The translations under genes were made by a program, and so were the position numbers. 64,000 nucleotides of DNA from Pelotomaculum sp. PtaB.Bin104 (GTDB lineage: Bacteria; Bacillota; Desulfotomaculia; Desulfotomaculales; Pelotomaculaceae): positions 1-64,000 of the forward strand of contig MVQL01000209.1 of assembly GCA_002067205.1 (NCBI GenBank). Reading direction: 5' to 3'. The notes beneath the pieces are model-generated. The model saw nothing but the letters and a program-made list of their open reading frames with translations. It was not told the origin of the DNA and did not search any database. Within the stretch, counting starts at the first letter, position 1; every line of letters begins with the position of its first letter. Positions 8,636-18,616 of the stretch are shown one piece after another.

Positions 8636-9811
8636 TTATTGAATAATTACTGGCTTGCCTTCACTTAATAAATCTAGGTTTGTAACAGCTACTTCCTCAC
8701 CTTCATTAAGGCCCAAATTGATGACCACATTGTTGCCGTCCGACTGGCCGGCTGCTACTTCGCGTTTTAAAGCCTGGCCGCTATTAATTAACCATACATA
8801 ACTCTTATTCTCGCTTTTCATCAGAGCTTCCCCGGGGATTATTACTCCTTCTTCTTCTTGACTATTTAGATAAACTTCCGCAAACATGCCGGGCTTAAGC
8901 GTGTGCCCGGGGTTTTTAATTTGCACTTTCACCGGGTAGGCCTTGGTAGAAGAATTGGCTGCCATAGCGATGTTAGTAACCGTACCCGTGAAGAGTTCTT
9001 CCTGTACTGCAGCTACCTTGACCTTAATCTCCTGTCCGGCCTGCAAATCATTAACCTGGTTTTCGTCTACGTTGGCCTGGACAACGACCGTATCAAGGTC
9101 GACCAAAGTGACCACCGGCTGTGCGGGGCTGGCCATTTCACCCGGGTTAATATTTCTGGCAGTAACTATCCCGCTAATAGGGGCTTTGATTACGCTATTG
9201 TCCAAGTCAGCCTGCGCCTTTTTCAACTGAGCCTCGTTCTGGCGGATTGTTTCAGGTATTGTAGCATTTACAAGAATGTTTAGATTATTCTGGGCAGCCT
9301 GATAAGCTGCCTTGGCCTGGATGTACTGCTTCTCGGACTGCTCAAACTGCTGTTGGGACAGCAAAGCGGCGTCCAGCAGCTGTTTACTTCTCTGATACTC
9401 TGCTTCAGCCGTCTTGTAACTGGACTCAGCGTTGGTCAGGGCTAATTCCATCTGGTTCTTCTGTGCAGGCAAATCGGAATTCCTTGCTTTATCAAGCTGG
9501 GCCGCATATACATCCACCAAAGCCGCAAGGTTTAATGCATCAAGGCTGACCAACAGGTCACCTTCCGCAACCTCCGAACCGACGTCTACCGGAATTTTGT
9601 CCACCCTTCCGGACATATTGGGCACCACATTGGCAGATTTCAAGGCTTCCAATTTGCCGCTGACCACGACGCCGCAGGTCAGCTTTCCGTTACGGGCGGC
9701 AGCTTTGCTGACAGTAACGGCACCCTGTTCCCCATTAGAAGCACATCCCGCCAATCCAAAAATTGAAGCCACCAACAAGGCTGCCATCGCGATCCTAAGC
9801 CATTTTCCCAA
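8636..9811 (-). CDS. Lipoprotein membrane fusion protein (RND/HlyD-type)
   Basis: The 391-residue protein has a lipoprotein signal peptide ending in the lipobox LAGC (Cys near residue 23). The lipoyl halves flank a long, Gln/Ala-rich alpha-helical hairpin (about 80-190), and a beta-barrel and membrane-proximal domain follow. This is the architecture of AcrA-type periplasmic adaptors. The TTG start is set by a strong G-rich SD 7 bases upstream. It is the first gene of the operon, 28 bp before the EmrA-like gene. Two adaptors for one MFS pump is uncommon. The lipid anchor would hold it on the outer face of the cytoplasmic membrane. Confidence 0.9.
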   Translation of the reverse strand: MGKWLRIAMAALLVASIFGLAGCASNGEQGAVTVSKAAARNGKLTCGVVVSGKLEALKSANVVPNMSGRVDKIPVDVGSEVAEGDLLVSLDALNLAALVDVYAAQLDKARNSDLPAQKNQMELALTNAESSYKTAEAEYQRSKQLLDAALLSQQQFEQSEKQYIQAKAAYQAAQNNLNILVNATIPETIRQNEAQLKKAQADLDNSVIKAPISGIVTARNINPGEMASPAQPVVTLVDLDTVVVQANVDENQVNDLQAGQEIKVKVAAVQEELFTGTVTNIAMAANSSTKAYPVKVQIKNPGHTLKPGMFAEVYLNSQEEEGVIIPGEALMKSENKSYVWLINSGQALKREVAAGQSDGNNVVINLGLNEGEEVAVTNLDLLSEGKPVIIQ

Positions 9812-9991
9812 TCCAGGACTCCCCCCTTTAAACCCAATTAAATAATTAATTAATATTTTAACCTATTAATCACCGAATACTACCCGCGAGGCGATCAGTC
9901 TGTGGGTAAGCTGCCATCCTCACCTCACAACGGAGAACAACCTGGCCGCCCCTGCAATTCCCTCAGCTATCCAATTTGGACAGCTTAATAA

Positions 9992-12349
9992 TTATGCCAG
10001 CTCCACCACTGTTACCCCGTACCCCCCTTCACCCTGCTCACCCAGGCGGAAGGACTTCACCCGGTGGTGGCCTCTGAGGTACCTGTGGACCGCCGCCCGC
10101 AGCGAGCCGGTGCCCTTGCCGTGGATCAGGCGGACTTTGGGCAGGCCGGCTAAAAAGGCGTCATCCAGGTACTTTTCCACCTCCAGCAAGGCGTCGTCGG
10201 CGAACTGGCCCCTTAAATCCAACTCGAAGGATATATCCCGGGCCTTGTCCAGTGCCAGCCCGGCAGCCGAGCTCTTGGCTTGCGCCGGCCTTTTTTTTTC
10301 CACCCGGCGCAGCTCTTTTAGAGGTACATTTACTTTTATCACCCCGACCCGCACCTGCACTTCACCATCCGGGCCCGGCGGGGCCAGGACGAAACCGTTT
10401 GTGTTATATTTGGGCAGGTAGACCTCTTCCCCAATTTGCAGGTGGGCAGGGGCTTTTCCGGCAATCACCTTCTCCGGGATTTTTTTTACCACTTTTTTGT
10501 TCAGTTTGGCCAGGTTCTCCCGCGCTGTTTGAATGGCGCTTTCCCGCCCCTGGGCGGCTTCCTGCGCCAGCTTTTCCCGCAGTTCTTTGATTGTTGACTC
10601 GGCTTCCATTCTGGCCGACCGGACCAAATTCCTTGCTTCTTCCGCGGCTTTAGCCATGATCGACTCCCGCTTCTGGGCCAGGTCAAATTCCAGCTTTTCA
10701 TATTTATCCTTTAAGGCCCTGGCTTCTTCTGTCATTTCAATGGATTCACGCCGGTTGGCCTCCGCTTCCTGCTGGGTCCGCTCTAAATTGCGCATTAACT
10801 CGTCAACCTGTACCTGTTCCACAGTCAAAAATTCCTTGGCCCGCGCGACCAGTTCCGCCGGCAGCCCCAGCCGGGTGGCAATTTCAAAGGCGTTGCTGCG
10901 GCCAGGCCGGCCAATCAATAGGCGAAAGGTGGGTCTGAGGGTCACCGCGTCGAACTCTACGCTGGCGTTTTCCACCCGCTCCCGCAGGTAGGCAAAGTTT
11001 TTCAGCTCGCTGTAGTGGGTAGTGGCGATGGTCTTCGCCCCGGCCGCGTGCAGCTTTTCTAAAATTGACTGGGCTAGGGCGGCGCCTTCCGCGGGATCGG
11101 TACCCGCACCCAGCTCGTCAAGCAGCACCAGGCTGTCCCGGCCGGCCTTCGAAATGATTTCCACAATGTTGATCATGTGGGAGGAAAATGTGCTCAGGGA
11201 CTGCTCGATGCTCTGCTCGTCCCCGATATCCGTGAAGACCTGTTTGAAGATCCCCAGCTTGGTGCCTTCCTCAGCCGGCAGGTGCAATCCGGACTGGGCC
11301 ATCAGCACTAAGATACCGGCGGTTTTCAAAGCCACCGTTTTGCCGCCGGTGTTCGGGCCGGTGATCACCAGGGTGTCAAAGTCCTCGCCCAGGCGCAGGT
11401 CTACCGGCACTACGTCCCCCTGCAGCAGCGGGTGCCGCCCCAGCCGGATATTCATATTGGCCTCACCCTCAAATACGGGGGCCAATGCGTTCAATTTCTG
11501 GCTGTAGCGGGCCCGGGCCACGATGAAGTCCAAATCCCCCAGAGCGTCCAGGGAAATCCTCAGGTCTTCCGCGTTTTGGGCCACTTGAGCGGACAAATCG
11601 GACAGAATCTTGAGGACTTCCTGCTTCTCCGCAACGATTAGACGCCTCAGCTCGTTGTTTTTTTCCACCACCGCCATAGGCTCCACAAACAGGGTGGCGC
11701 CGCTGGCGGACTGGTCGTGGACGATCCCGGGCACCTGGGCACGGTATTCGATCTTTACCGGCACCACATACCGCCCTTCCCGGACGGTCACGATCGGGTC
11801 CTGCAAATATTTCTGGTATTCCGGCGAGCGGATCACATGCTCCAGGTGTCCCTTGATCTGGGCCTGGGCGCCGGTGAGCTTACGGCGAATTTGCGCCAGC
11901 GCTGCAGACGCGCCGCTGGCCACCTCGCCGCCTGGCAGGATGGCCTCTTTAATTTTTCTTTCCAGGTCAGGCAGGGCGGCCAGGGCCAGTCCCAACTCGC
12001 TGAGGATCGGGTAGCGCTCCTGCTTTTCCTGCAGGAATTTTTTAATCAGCCGGCTGGCAGTCAGCGTATCTGCCACCGCCAGCAGCTCTTCCGGTTCAAG
12101 CAGCGCCCCGCGCCCGGCCCGCTGGAGGGGGAGCCTGATATCGCGCCAGCCGCCGATTTCCGCAACCGGGTCCAGCCTTAAAAGCTCGCGCCCCTCGCTG
12201 GTTTCCGCCTGCCACCGGGAAATGATGAAAGGGTTATCTACCGGCTCAAGCTCCATCACCCGCTCTTTGCCCAGGGCCGAGCCGGCATGGGCCGCCAGCT
12301 GCTCTTTGACTTTATGAAATTCCAGCCTGGTCAGCGTTTTTTTATCCAT
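9992..12349 (-). CDS. mutS2: MutS2 ATPase/nuclease
   Basis: The 785-residue protein is full length for MutS2, which lacks the mismatch-recognition domain of MutS. It acts on recombination intermediates and, in Bacillus, on collided ribosomes. The core ATPase has Walker A GPNTGGKT and Walker B LVLLDELGAGTDP. A coiled coil (about 510-620) and a KOW-like segment follow. The C-terminal Smr nuclease domain carries DLRGQ and HGKGTGSLR. The start is the ATG at 12349 behind AAAGGA. It is downstream of and parallel to the U32 gene with an 82-bp gap. The dyad beyond the stop codon has no T run, so no clear terminator is visible. Confidence 0.97.
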   Translation of the reverse strand: MDKKTLTRLEFHKVKEQLAAHAGSALGKERVMELEPVDNPFIISRWQAETSEGRELLRLDPVAEIGGWRDIRLPLQRAGRGALLEPEELLAVADTLTASRLIKKFLQEKQERYPILSELGLALAALPDLERKIKEAILPGGEVASGASAALAQIRRKLTGAQAQIKGHLEHVIRSPEYQKYLQDPIVTVREGRYVVPVKIEYRAQVPGIVHDQSASGATLFVEPMAVVEKNNELRRLIVAEKQEVLKILSDLSAQVAQNAEDLRISLDALGDLDFIVARARYSQKLNALAPVFEGEANMNIRLGRHPLLQGDVVPVDLRLGEDFDTLVITGPNTGGKTVALKTAGILVLMAQSGLHLPAEEGTKLGIFKQVFTDIGDEQSIEQSLSTFSSHMINIVEIISKAGRDSLVLLDELGAGTDPAEGAALAQSILEKLHAAGAKTIATTHYSELKNFAYLRERVENASVEFDAVTLRPTFRLLIGRPGRSNAFEIATRLGLPAELVARAKEFLTVEQVQVDELMRNLERTQQEAEANRRESIEMTEEARALKDKYEKLEFDLAQKRESIMAKAAEEARNLVRSARMEAESTIKELREKLAQEAAQGRESAIQTARENLAKLNKKVVKKIPEKVIAGKAPAHLQIGEEVYLPKYNTNGFVLAPPGPDGEVQVRVGVIKVNVPLKELRRVEKKRPAQAKSSAAGLALDKARDISFELDLRGQFADDALLEVEKYLDDAFLAGLPKVRLIHGKGTGSLRAAVHRYLRGHHRVKSFRLGEQGEGGYGVTVVELA

Positions 12350-12431
12350 ATGATGTCCTTTACGTGTCCTGTTTAATAAACTTCCCGTAATCAAATATAT
12401 CAACAAAGTTTGATCATATAATAAGCTTAGT

Positions 12432-14957
12432 TTATAATACTCCCCGGAAATAATGACCCCTGGTAAACCCCTGCGGGCTGTACTGGGCTAATTTTTCTTT
12501 CAACTGCATTATTTCATCCTGCTGCCAGGGCCGGCAGTTTAGAGCTGTGCGGTAGGCCTGCACAACTTCACGGGCATATTTGGCCCCCTCGCGCCTGGCC
12601 TCAATGCGCAGCGCGGCCACGCCGGTTTCGGCCAGAGCCCCGGCAGACTCAATCACACACAAATCCCGGGAATTAAATAATTGCATCCGGCAAAACTGGT
12701 CTGTTTCCAGCGGAAAGACTATACCCTTGCGGTCTCTCAGACCGAAGGTCTTGCCCCGGCACGGTCCGGAACACTTTTCACCCTGGCCGAGCAGGCTGCC
12801 CACCGCACAATATTCTGTCACCATCAAGGGCAGTGCCCCGTGGACAATTACCTCCGCCGGCACGGAGAGCAAACGGACCAGAGCACGGATCTGGTCCAGC
12901 GTCAGCTCGGGCGAAAGGGTGATCTGCCCTGCCCCCGCCTCCGCCAGGAAGGCGGCGGCCTCCGCATTAAAAACGTTCAAAGAGAAGTCGGCATAGATGG
13001 TTTTGTCCGTCAGTTCCCCGGCTTTTTTTAACAGACCCAGGTTGCCGGCCTGGACCCCCGCCAGTTGCGGGCCGTCCACTTTTTCCAGCAGGCGGCAAAA
13101 CCAGTCCAAGTCGTCATCCTGCAATATGCGCGGAGACGATAAAATAAACCGGGCCCCGGCCTGAGAGCAAATATCCATACCCGCCCGGATATCGTCCGGC
13201 GTAACCGGCACCCGGGAGTGATACCGCTCCCCCCCGAAGTAAACCATGCCGGCGCCGGCCCTAACCGCCGCCTTAAGGGCGGACAACTCTGTGACAGCAA
13301 CAGCCAGGTCGGGGCTTTTAACGGGGTCAGGCCTTTTTACTGGCTGGGTGGAAAGCGCCCCTGCCAGACGGCTTCTGAATACAGCTTCGGGCACCGGTTC
13401 TTTTTTTACAGCCGCCAGCTTGCGCTCCTCCAGCCGGGCCAGCGCGGTCCGCCGCACCTCATTAATTTCAGCCACCGGGGCCATCACAGGACCGTCCAGC
13501 TCGCAGCGCAGCTCCGCCAGTTCAAAGGGGGTATTCCCCAGCCGCCCCAGCTGTTTTCTCAAATACTCCAAAGTCAGCGGCCTCGTTTGGGCTACCTGGG
13601 CCGGCGATGCTGTTTCGGCTTCACCAGTCAGGCCGGCCGGGTCTGTTGCTTTAAGTTTCAGCGGCTCGCCGGCCCGGGCAAATACCTCAAAGAGCAAAGG
13701 GAACTTCCTGTGCTCGCGGGCTGAGGTAAAGGTTTCCCGCGCCCGCTCCATCAGGTCGGCGTCGTGGGTTTTAAAAACCCGGTCCCCCGGGAACACCCGG
13801 CCGGGTATTTCCAGGGAAACGGTTGCCCCGGCGGGTGCCCGCTCAACGTTTTTGCCGCCAGACACAATCCGGTGCACCTCACCGGCTGCCCGGCCTCCTT
13901 TGGTAACCCATACTTCAATACCGTCCCCCACCCGCAGCGGCTCTTCCAGGGCAACTTCAGCCAGGCGGCTGTTCCGGTCAAAACCCTTAATCCGCCCTAA
14001 CCGGACCCCCCGGTTGTTCGGGCGCTTGTAGCTCATTAGCTCCCGGCCCGGGCGGCCGTAAAAGTAGCCGGTGGTAAAATCCCGGTTAAAAATTTGGGCC
14101 AGCTCTCTCATTTCTGCCGGCGCAACCGCATAGTGAGCACCTGTCAGGGCCCGGTCCAACAAGCTGCGGTAAACCCTGACCACTGTGGCCACATATTCGG
14201 GCCTCTTCATCCGGCCTTCTATTTTAAAAGAGGTGATGCCGGATTTGACCAAATCCGGCAGGTGGGCGCTCAGATTTAGGTCGCGGGGGCTCAACAGGTG
14301 GTCGCCCACTTCCCCGGGGCTGGCTAACTGGCGATTTTCCTCGTTCACTAGTATATAGCTCAAGCGGCAGGGCTGCGCGCAGCGACCTCTGTTCCCGCTC
14401 CGTCCGCCAATCAGGCTGGACATAAGACACTGGCCGGAGTAGCAGACACACAGGGCGCCGTGAATAAAGACCTCCACCTCGGCCCCTCCCTGCCTGACTA
14501 TGCCCCTGATCGCTTCCAGTGAAAGCTCCCTGGCCAGCACGATTCGCTTCATTCCTGCCGCTTTTAATAACCGCGCCGCCGGGATATTATGTACAGTCAT
14601 CTGGGTGCTGGCATGCAGCGGCAACTCGGGAATAGCCTTGCGGGCCAGCCTGATTAACCCCGGGTCCTGGAGGATCACCGCGTCGGCCCCGGCCTGCTGC
14701 AAGAAATGGAGAAACCTGGCCGCCTCAGGCAGTTCCTGATCAGAAAGGAGGGTATTCACCGTGACATATACCTTTACACCGCGCACATGGGCATACTCAA
14801 TCGCCCTCTCCAGTTCCTGCCGGTCGAAATTACCGGCGGATTCCCTGGCGCTATACAATTTCCCACCCAGGTAAACGGCATCCGCGCCGTTTTGCACTGC
14901 CGCCACCAGGGCTTCCCAGGCCCCGGCCGGGGCCAGCAGTTCCGGTTTTACCGGCAT
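12432..14957 (-). CDS. U32 family peptidase, long form with DUF3656
   Basis: The 841-residue protein begins PELLAPAG and contains the U32 signature region (about 165-200, HGALCVCYSGQC with more Cys in GRCAQPC). In characterised members these Cys hold an iron-sulphur cluster. A middle DUF3656-like part follows, then a second TIM-barrel-like half (about 555-840) with its own Cys set in YCAVGSLLG and CSGPC, so it looks like a duplicated fold. The nearest characterised relatives are RlhA (23S rRNA hydroxylation at C2501 in E. coli) and collagenase-like PrtC. RNA hydroxylation is therefore more likely than proteolysis, but this is family inference. The ATG start has GGAG upstream and lies 6 bp after the NIF3-like gene's stop, so the two are probably co-translated. 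Confidence 0.9.
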   Translation of the reverse strand: MPVKPELLAPAGAWEALVAAVQNGADAVYLGGKLYSARESAGNFDRQELERAIEYAHVRGVKVYVTVNTLLSDQELPEAARFLHFLQQAGADAVILQDPGLIRLARKAIPELPLHASTQMTVHNIPAARLLKAAGMKRIVLARELSLEAIRGIVRQGGAEVEVFIHGALCVCYSGQCLMSSLIGGRSGNRGRCAQPCRLSYILVNEENRQLASPGEVGDHLLSPRDLNLSAHLPDLVKSGITSFKIEGRMKRPEYVATVVRVYRSLLDRALTGAHYAVAPAEMRELAQIFNRDFTTGYFYGRPGRELMSYKRPNNRGVRLGRIKGFDRNSRLAEVALEEPLRVGDGIEVWVTKGGRAAGEVHRIVSGGKNVERAPAGATVSLEIPGRVFPGDRVFKTHDADLMERARETFTSAREHRKFPLLFEVFARAGEPLKLKATDPAGLTGEAETASPAQVAQTRPLTLEYLRKQLGRLGNTPFELAELRCELDGPVMAPVAEINEVRRTALARLEERKLAAVKKEPVPEAVFRSRLAGALSTQPVKRPDPVKSPDLAVAVTELSALKAAVRAGAGMVYFGGERYHSRVPVTPDDIRAGMDICSQAGARFILSSPRILQDDDLDWFCRLLEKVDGPQLAGVQAGNLGLLKKAGELTDKTIYADFSLNVFNAEAAAFLAEAGAGQITLSPELTLDQIRALVRLLSVPAEVIVHGALPLMVTEYCAVGSLLGQGEKCSGPCRGKTFGLRDRKGIVFPLETDQFCRMQLFNSRDLCVIESAGALAETGVAALRIEARREGAKYAREVVQAYRTALNCRPWQQDEIMQLKEKLAQYSPQGFTRGHYFRGVL

Positions 14958-14963
14958 AAAAAG

Positions 14964-15920
14964 TTACTCCTTCCGCTCGTATCTAATCAGGCCTGAGCAA
15001 GCCAGCACTTCGACGCCTCTCCGCGCCAGCTCATCCAGGAAAAGGTTCATACCCAGTGAGTCGCTGGCCATATGCCCGGCGTTAATCACATTAATATGGT
15101 TTTTTTCTGCTTCCTTGCGGTGCTTCTCACCAATATGCATCACCACCAGGGTGCCGACACCGGCCACCGCCAACTTGGAGTAGGCGTCCTCGGAGCCGCT
15201 GGTGCCGCCGGTCATATCGACCATGATCTTGCCCGCGCGGTTTTCTTTGCTGCCCAGGACTATGGCCGGCCCGGCGTTATACTGGACCGCCTCGGCATAT
15301 TCCGGAATTTTTTTGATAGCCTTGACCAGTTCCTCCAGTGTCTCAGGATTCTCCCGATCGATCATATCCTGAATATATTTTTGCACCAGGTTGTCGGCTG
15401 CGGTATGGCAGCACATCAGGGGGATATCCAGGAGCCTGGCGGCGTCTACCGCCCGGTTGTGGTTTAGGGGCATCAACCCTCTTTTAACCTCGTTGATCCG
15501 GGAGGTCATAATCCCCTCGGCAACATTAATCGGCACCCCAAAGCTGGCCAGCACATCTGACTGCACCTGCATCACCTGGTACAGGGCTGCCATCGCCTTG
15601 CCCTCAGGGTGGTGTGCGATAAGCAAATCCACCGGCCGGCCCCGGCCGGCTAGCTTATCGGCCAGCAGTACCTCACCGACTTCCATATCTATCCCGGCCA
15701 GCACCCGGTTGACCTCGCGAACGGGATCCCCGAAAAGGACCCGGGTGTCACCGTAGGGGTTGAACAGGCGGTCACGGTCAAATTCCGCCTTTTCGTCTTC
15801 TTTTAGTTGCTCGAAAGTCTTATTTTCCTTTTCCAGTAATTTCAGCACCGCCTCCCGGGACCGCGGGTCATTATCAATCCCTTTGTTCACGGCAAGCTCG
15901 TAGATTTCTTTGATTTTCAA
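14964..15920 (-). CDS. NIF3-like (DUF34) metal-binding protein
   Basis: The 318-residue protein has features of the NIF3/DUF34 family: LIAHHPEG in the N-terminal half and INAGHMASDSLG near the C-terminus. These supply the His ligands of the dinuclear metal site in solved structures. Family members form hexameric toroids and have been linked to GTP cyclohydrolase-like or metal-chaperone roles; no reaction is settled. The N-terminal 60 residues are charged and not typical of the family. The TTG start has AGGGAGG upstream. It is 6 bp from the U32 gene and so probably forms a two-gene unit with it. Confidence 0.7.
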   Translation of the reverse strand: MKIKEIYELAVNKGIDNDPRSREAVLKLLEKENKTFEQLKEDEKAEFDRDRLFNPYGDTRVLFGDPVREVNRVLAGIDMEVGEVLLADKLAGRGRPVDLLIAHHPEGKAMAALYQVMQVQSDVLASFGVPINVAEGIMTSRINEVKRGLMPLNHNRAVDAARLLDIPLMCCHTAADNLVQKYIQDMIDRENPETLEELVKAIKKIPEYAEAVQYNAGPAIVLGSKENRAGKIMVDMTGGTSGSEDAYSKLAVAGVGTLVVMHIGEKHRKEAEKNHINVINAGHMASDSLGMNLFLDELARRGVEVLACSGLIRYERKE

Positions 15921-15974
15921 ATTATCCTACCTCCCTAATAAGCTTAGTATCAGAATAAAAATATTTCAGTTAAA

Positions 15975-16646
15975 TTATTTTTTTGAGATGAATGGGCTCT
16001 CCTGCAGATAAAACCTCAGCGGCAGGGCGCACTCCTCCCGGATGCCAATCCTGGTCGTAGTTACGATTTCTTCATTCCTGTTGCCCCGGCAGATAACCAG
16101 CGGCGCTTTGGTCAGGTCAGCGCCATTATGTTCTCTGGAGATGCCAAGGGCCTGCACCAGCTTGGCCGGTCCCCCGCATAGCTCTGCCAGCCTTTCCCGC
16201 CTTCGCCGCAGGCGCATCAGGGGCACCCCGGACACCGGCTCCAGCGCCCTGATCAACACTGCCTCCCCGACCCCCTCCGCGGCAGTCACCACGTTAAAGC
16301 AATAGTACATCCCGTAAATAAAATACACGTAGGCATAGCCCGGCGGCCCGAACATCACCCGGTTGCGGCGGGTCATACCCCGGAAGGCGTGGCAGGCCGG
16401 GTCCCCCTGAATATAGGCCTCCGTCTCCACGATTCGCCCTGCGGCAGTGCCCTCCGCCGTAATATGTACCAGGTACGATCCCAAAAGCTCCTTTGCCACG
16501 GTGACAGTAGGCCCGGCATAAAAAGAGCGGGGCAGGACCTCTCCCTTAGTAAATATATCTTTATGTCTATGACCATTCTGCTTAACAGCACCGGCACCCG
16601 AGCCGGCCACAACTCTCTTAGCAGCTATATCATTATGACCAGGCAT
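15975..16646 (-). CDS. DNA-3-methyladenine glycosylase (AAG/MPG family)
   Basis: The enzyme flips out and excises alkylated purines to start base-excision repair. The 223-residue protein shows the family landmarks: [19 protein letters not shown], the catalytic region GRIVETEAY (Glu activates water), the intercalating-Tyr region [13 protein letters not shown] and the closing GPAKL. About 35 residues before the fold are Gly/Ala/Lys-rich and absent from most bacterial homologues. The ATG at 16646 is preferred since GGGGAG lies 5 bases upstream. It is 54 bp upstream of the NIF3-like gene and in the same direction. Confidence 0.93.
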   Translation of the reverse strand: MPGHNDIAAKRVVAGSGAGAVKQNGHRHKDIFTKGEVLPRSFYAGPTVTVAKELLGSYLVHITAEGTAAGRIVETEAYIQGDPACHAFRGMTRRNRVMFGPPGYAYVYFIYGMYYCFNVVTAAEGVGEAVLIRALEPVSGVPLMRLRRRRERLAELCGGPAKLVQALGISREHNGADLTKAPLVICRGNRNEEIVTTTRIGIREECALPLRFYLQESPFISKK

Positions 16647-16700
16647 ATTACTCCCCAAAAAAAATGATTAAAGTTTCTTAAAACTATAAGTATAAGGTAT

Positions 16701-16775
16701 CTGTTTGATTTCCGTGTTGGAACACAACTACATTTATTACAAGCAAGAGATTTTGTGTCGTACACAATCAAACAG
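16701..16775. repeat. Inverted repeat with nested hairpins upstream of the glycosylase gene
   Basis: A perfect 10-bp inverted repeat (16701-16710 and 16766-16775) encloses 55 bases that include a 5-bp hairpin with a 2-nt loop (16714-16725) and a competing 6-bp hairpin (16753-16767). The remaining polX-glycosylase gap (16776-16906) carries further short dyads but no T-run terminator and no riboswitch motif I can name. Confidence 0.5.
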
Positions 16776-16906
16776 CTGACCTAGACCGTTATGGTCGAAG
16801 CACAGCCCTCTGGTGAAGGCAGTAATCCCAGCATCTCCTTAAAGCTATGCCCAACACTCAGCTGAACTGCTTATTTGTGCAATATAATCCTTCGACGAGT
16901 TAGGTA

Positions 16907-18616
16907 TCACTTGAGCTTACGCAGCAGTTTTTTCAGCGTCAGGGTGTTGATTACATCGTCCGCCTCCAGCCAGGCCCGGCGGGCCACAGCCACCCCAAAA
17001 GGCATTTCATCAAGCCTCCTTATATTATGGGCATCGGAATTGACAGCGATCTTCACCCCTTTGTTTTTGGCCAGGCGGGCGTTCACATCGTTTAAGTCGA
17101 GCCGGTCCGGGGAAGCATTAATCTCCATTATCTTACCACAGCGGGCAGCAGCTTCCAACACCCGCTCCAGATCCAGGTCATATTCCGCACGCCTGCCGAT
17201 AATCCGCCCGGTCAAGTGTCCGATGATATCAACGTTCTTATTCTCAATGGCTGAAACAATCCGGGCGGTCATCTTGTCCCGGTCCTGGCGAAAGGCGCTG
17301 TGCACCGAAGCTACCACCAGGTCCATATCCGCCAGGATTTCATCCGGGCAATCCAGCCCGCCCTGGGGCAAAATGTCCACCTCGATGCCGGTCAGGATTC
17401 TAAAGTCCCCGGTATTATCTTTATACTTTTCGTTTAACCGGCCGATCTCCCGGTGCTGCACCTTGAGCCGGTCCAGGGAAAGCCCCCCCGCAATTTTGAG
17501 GGACTGGGAGTGGTCTGTGATAGCTATATACCGGTAGTCCTTAGCCCTGGCCCGCTCCACCATTTTCTCTATCGAGCCCAGGCCGTCGCTCCAGTCGGTG
17601 TGGACATGGAGGTCCCCTTTGATGTCCTGCAGCTCTACCAGCTCGGGCAGGTTGTTCTCTAAGGCATGCTCGATCTCACATCGGTCCTCTCTGATTTCGG
17701 GAGGGATGTAGGGCAGTCCCAGGGCGGCGTAAATATTTTCCTCCTGAAGGGTAAGAGCGGAATTTTCCAATATAGCAGGATCTAACTGCACATTTTTTGC
17801 GGCAAACAGCTCCTGGAGGCGCTGGTAGTGGGCCTTGCTGCCGGTGCTTTTATGCAGCGCCAGGGAGAATAATTCCTCCGGCACTACCTCCAGGTCGATG
17901 TTAATACCGCAATTGGTCCCAAACCTGGCCCATTCCCCGCTCATTTCCACAACTTTCTCCACCCGCGGGTGACCGGTCATAGCCTCGAACACCAGCCGGG
18001 AATTTTCGGCGCTGGCAACCAGGTCGACATCCCCGACCGTCTCCTGCCACCGGCGCAGGCTGCCCCCGGCCTCGACCCTGGTTACCCCGGGGACCGACTT
18101 GATATAATCTATTATTTCCCCGGCCAACTCTTTTGCTGTGACCAGTAAAACACGTCCCGACTTGCTTTGGCGCATTTCAATATTACGGATTATTTCCATC
18201 TCGCGATTAATGCCCATCCCCGGCAGACCGCGTACACGGCCGGAGCGGGCTGCGGCAAGCAAATCCGCCGGCCCGGAAATATTGAGCTTTTCCCGGAGCA
18301 TACAGGCCATTTTAGGCCCGATCCCGGGCAGCGCCATGATTTCCAGCATACCGGCCGGGATTTCCTGCAATAAGTCATCATGCTTTTTTAGGCGGCCGGT
18401 TGACAATATCTCAATAATTTTACCGGCTATTTTTTTACCCACGCCGGGGACCTCGCCCAAAGCGCCTCTTTTATGTATTTCTACCACCGGCTCGGTCAGG
18501 CCGGCCAGTACTTTCGCTGCATGGCGGTAGGCGCGAATCTTAAAGAAATCCTCTCCCTTGCACTCGAGTAAATTGGCCAGCTCAAAAAATATCCGGGCTA
18601 TTTCTGAATTTTTCAC
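16907..18616 (-). CDS. polX: DNA polymerase X / 3'-5' exonuclease
   Basis: The 569-residue protein is the bacterial PolX type: a helix-hairpin-helix/PolX N-terminal domain (about 1-150), the nucleotidyltransferase core with the metal-binding motif GDVDLVAS, and a C-terminal PHP phosphoesterase domain beginning HVHTDWSDG that supplies 3'-5' exonuclease and AP-endonuclease activity. It fills gaps in base-excision repair, and the next gene downstream is a base-excision glycosylase. The start is GTG at 18616 because AGGGTGAG is correctly spaced and the result aligns with family N-termini; a possible ATG further upstream lacks an SD. Confidence 0.95.
   Translation of the reverse strand: MKNSEIARIFFELANLLECKGEDFFKIRAYRHAAKVLAGLTEPVVEIHKRGALGEVPGVGKKIAGKIIEILSTGRLKKHDDLLQEIPAGMLEIMALPGIGPKMACMLREKLNISGPADLLAAARSGRVRGLPGMGINREMEIIRNIEMRQSKSGRVLLVTAKELAGEIIDYIKSVPGVTRVEAGGSLRRWQETVGDVDLVASAENSRLVFEAMTGHPRVEKVVEMSGEWARFGTNCGINIDLEVVPEELFSLALHKSTGSKAHYQRLQELFAAKNVQLDPAILENSALTLQEENIYAALGLPYIPPEIREDRCEIEHALENNLPELVELQDIKGDLHVHTDWSDGLGSIEKMVERARAKDYRYIAITDHSQSLKIAGGLSLDRLKVQHREIGRLNEKYKDNTGDFRILTGIEVDILPQGGLDCPDEILADMDLVVASVHSAFRQDRDKMTARIVSAIENKNVDIIGHLTGRIIGRRAEYDLDLERVLEAAARCGKIMEINASPDRLDLNDVNARLAKNKGVKIAVNSDAHNIRRLDEMPFGVAVARRAWLEADDVINTLTLKKLLRKLK

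Noticed and set aside
9960-9991. Hairpin after mutS2 as terminator
   Set aside because: An 8-bp dyad is present near 9967-9987 but it is not followed by a T run.
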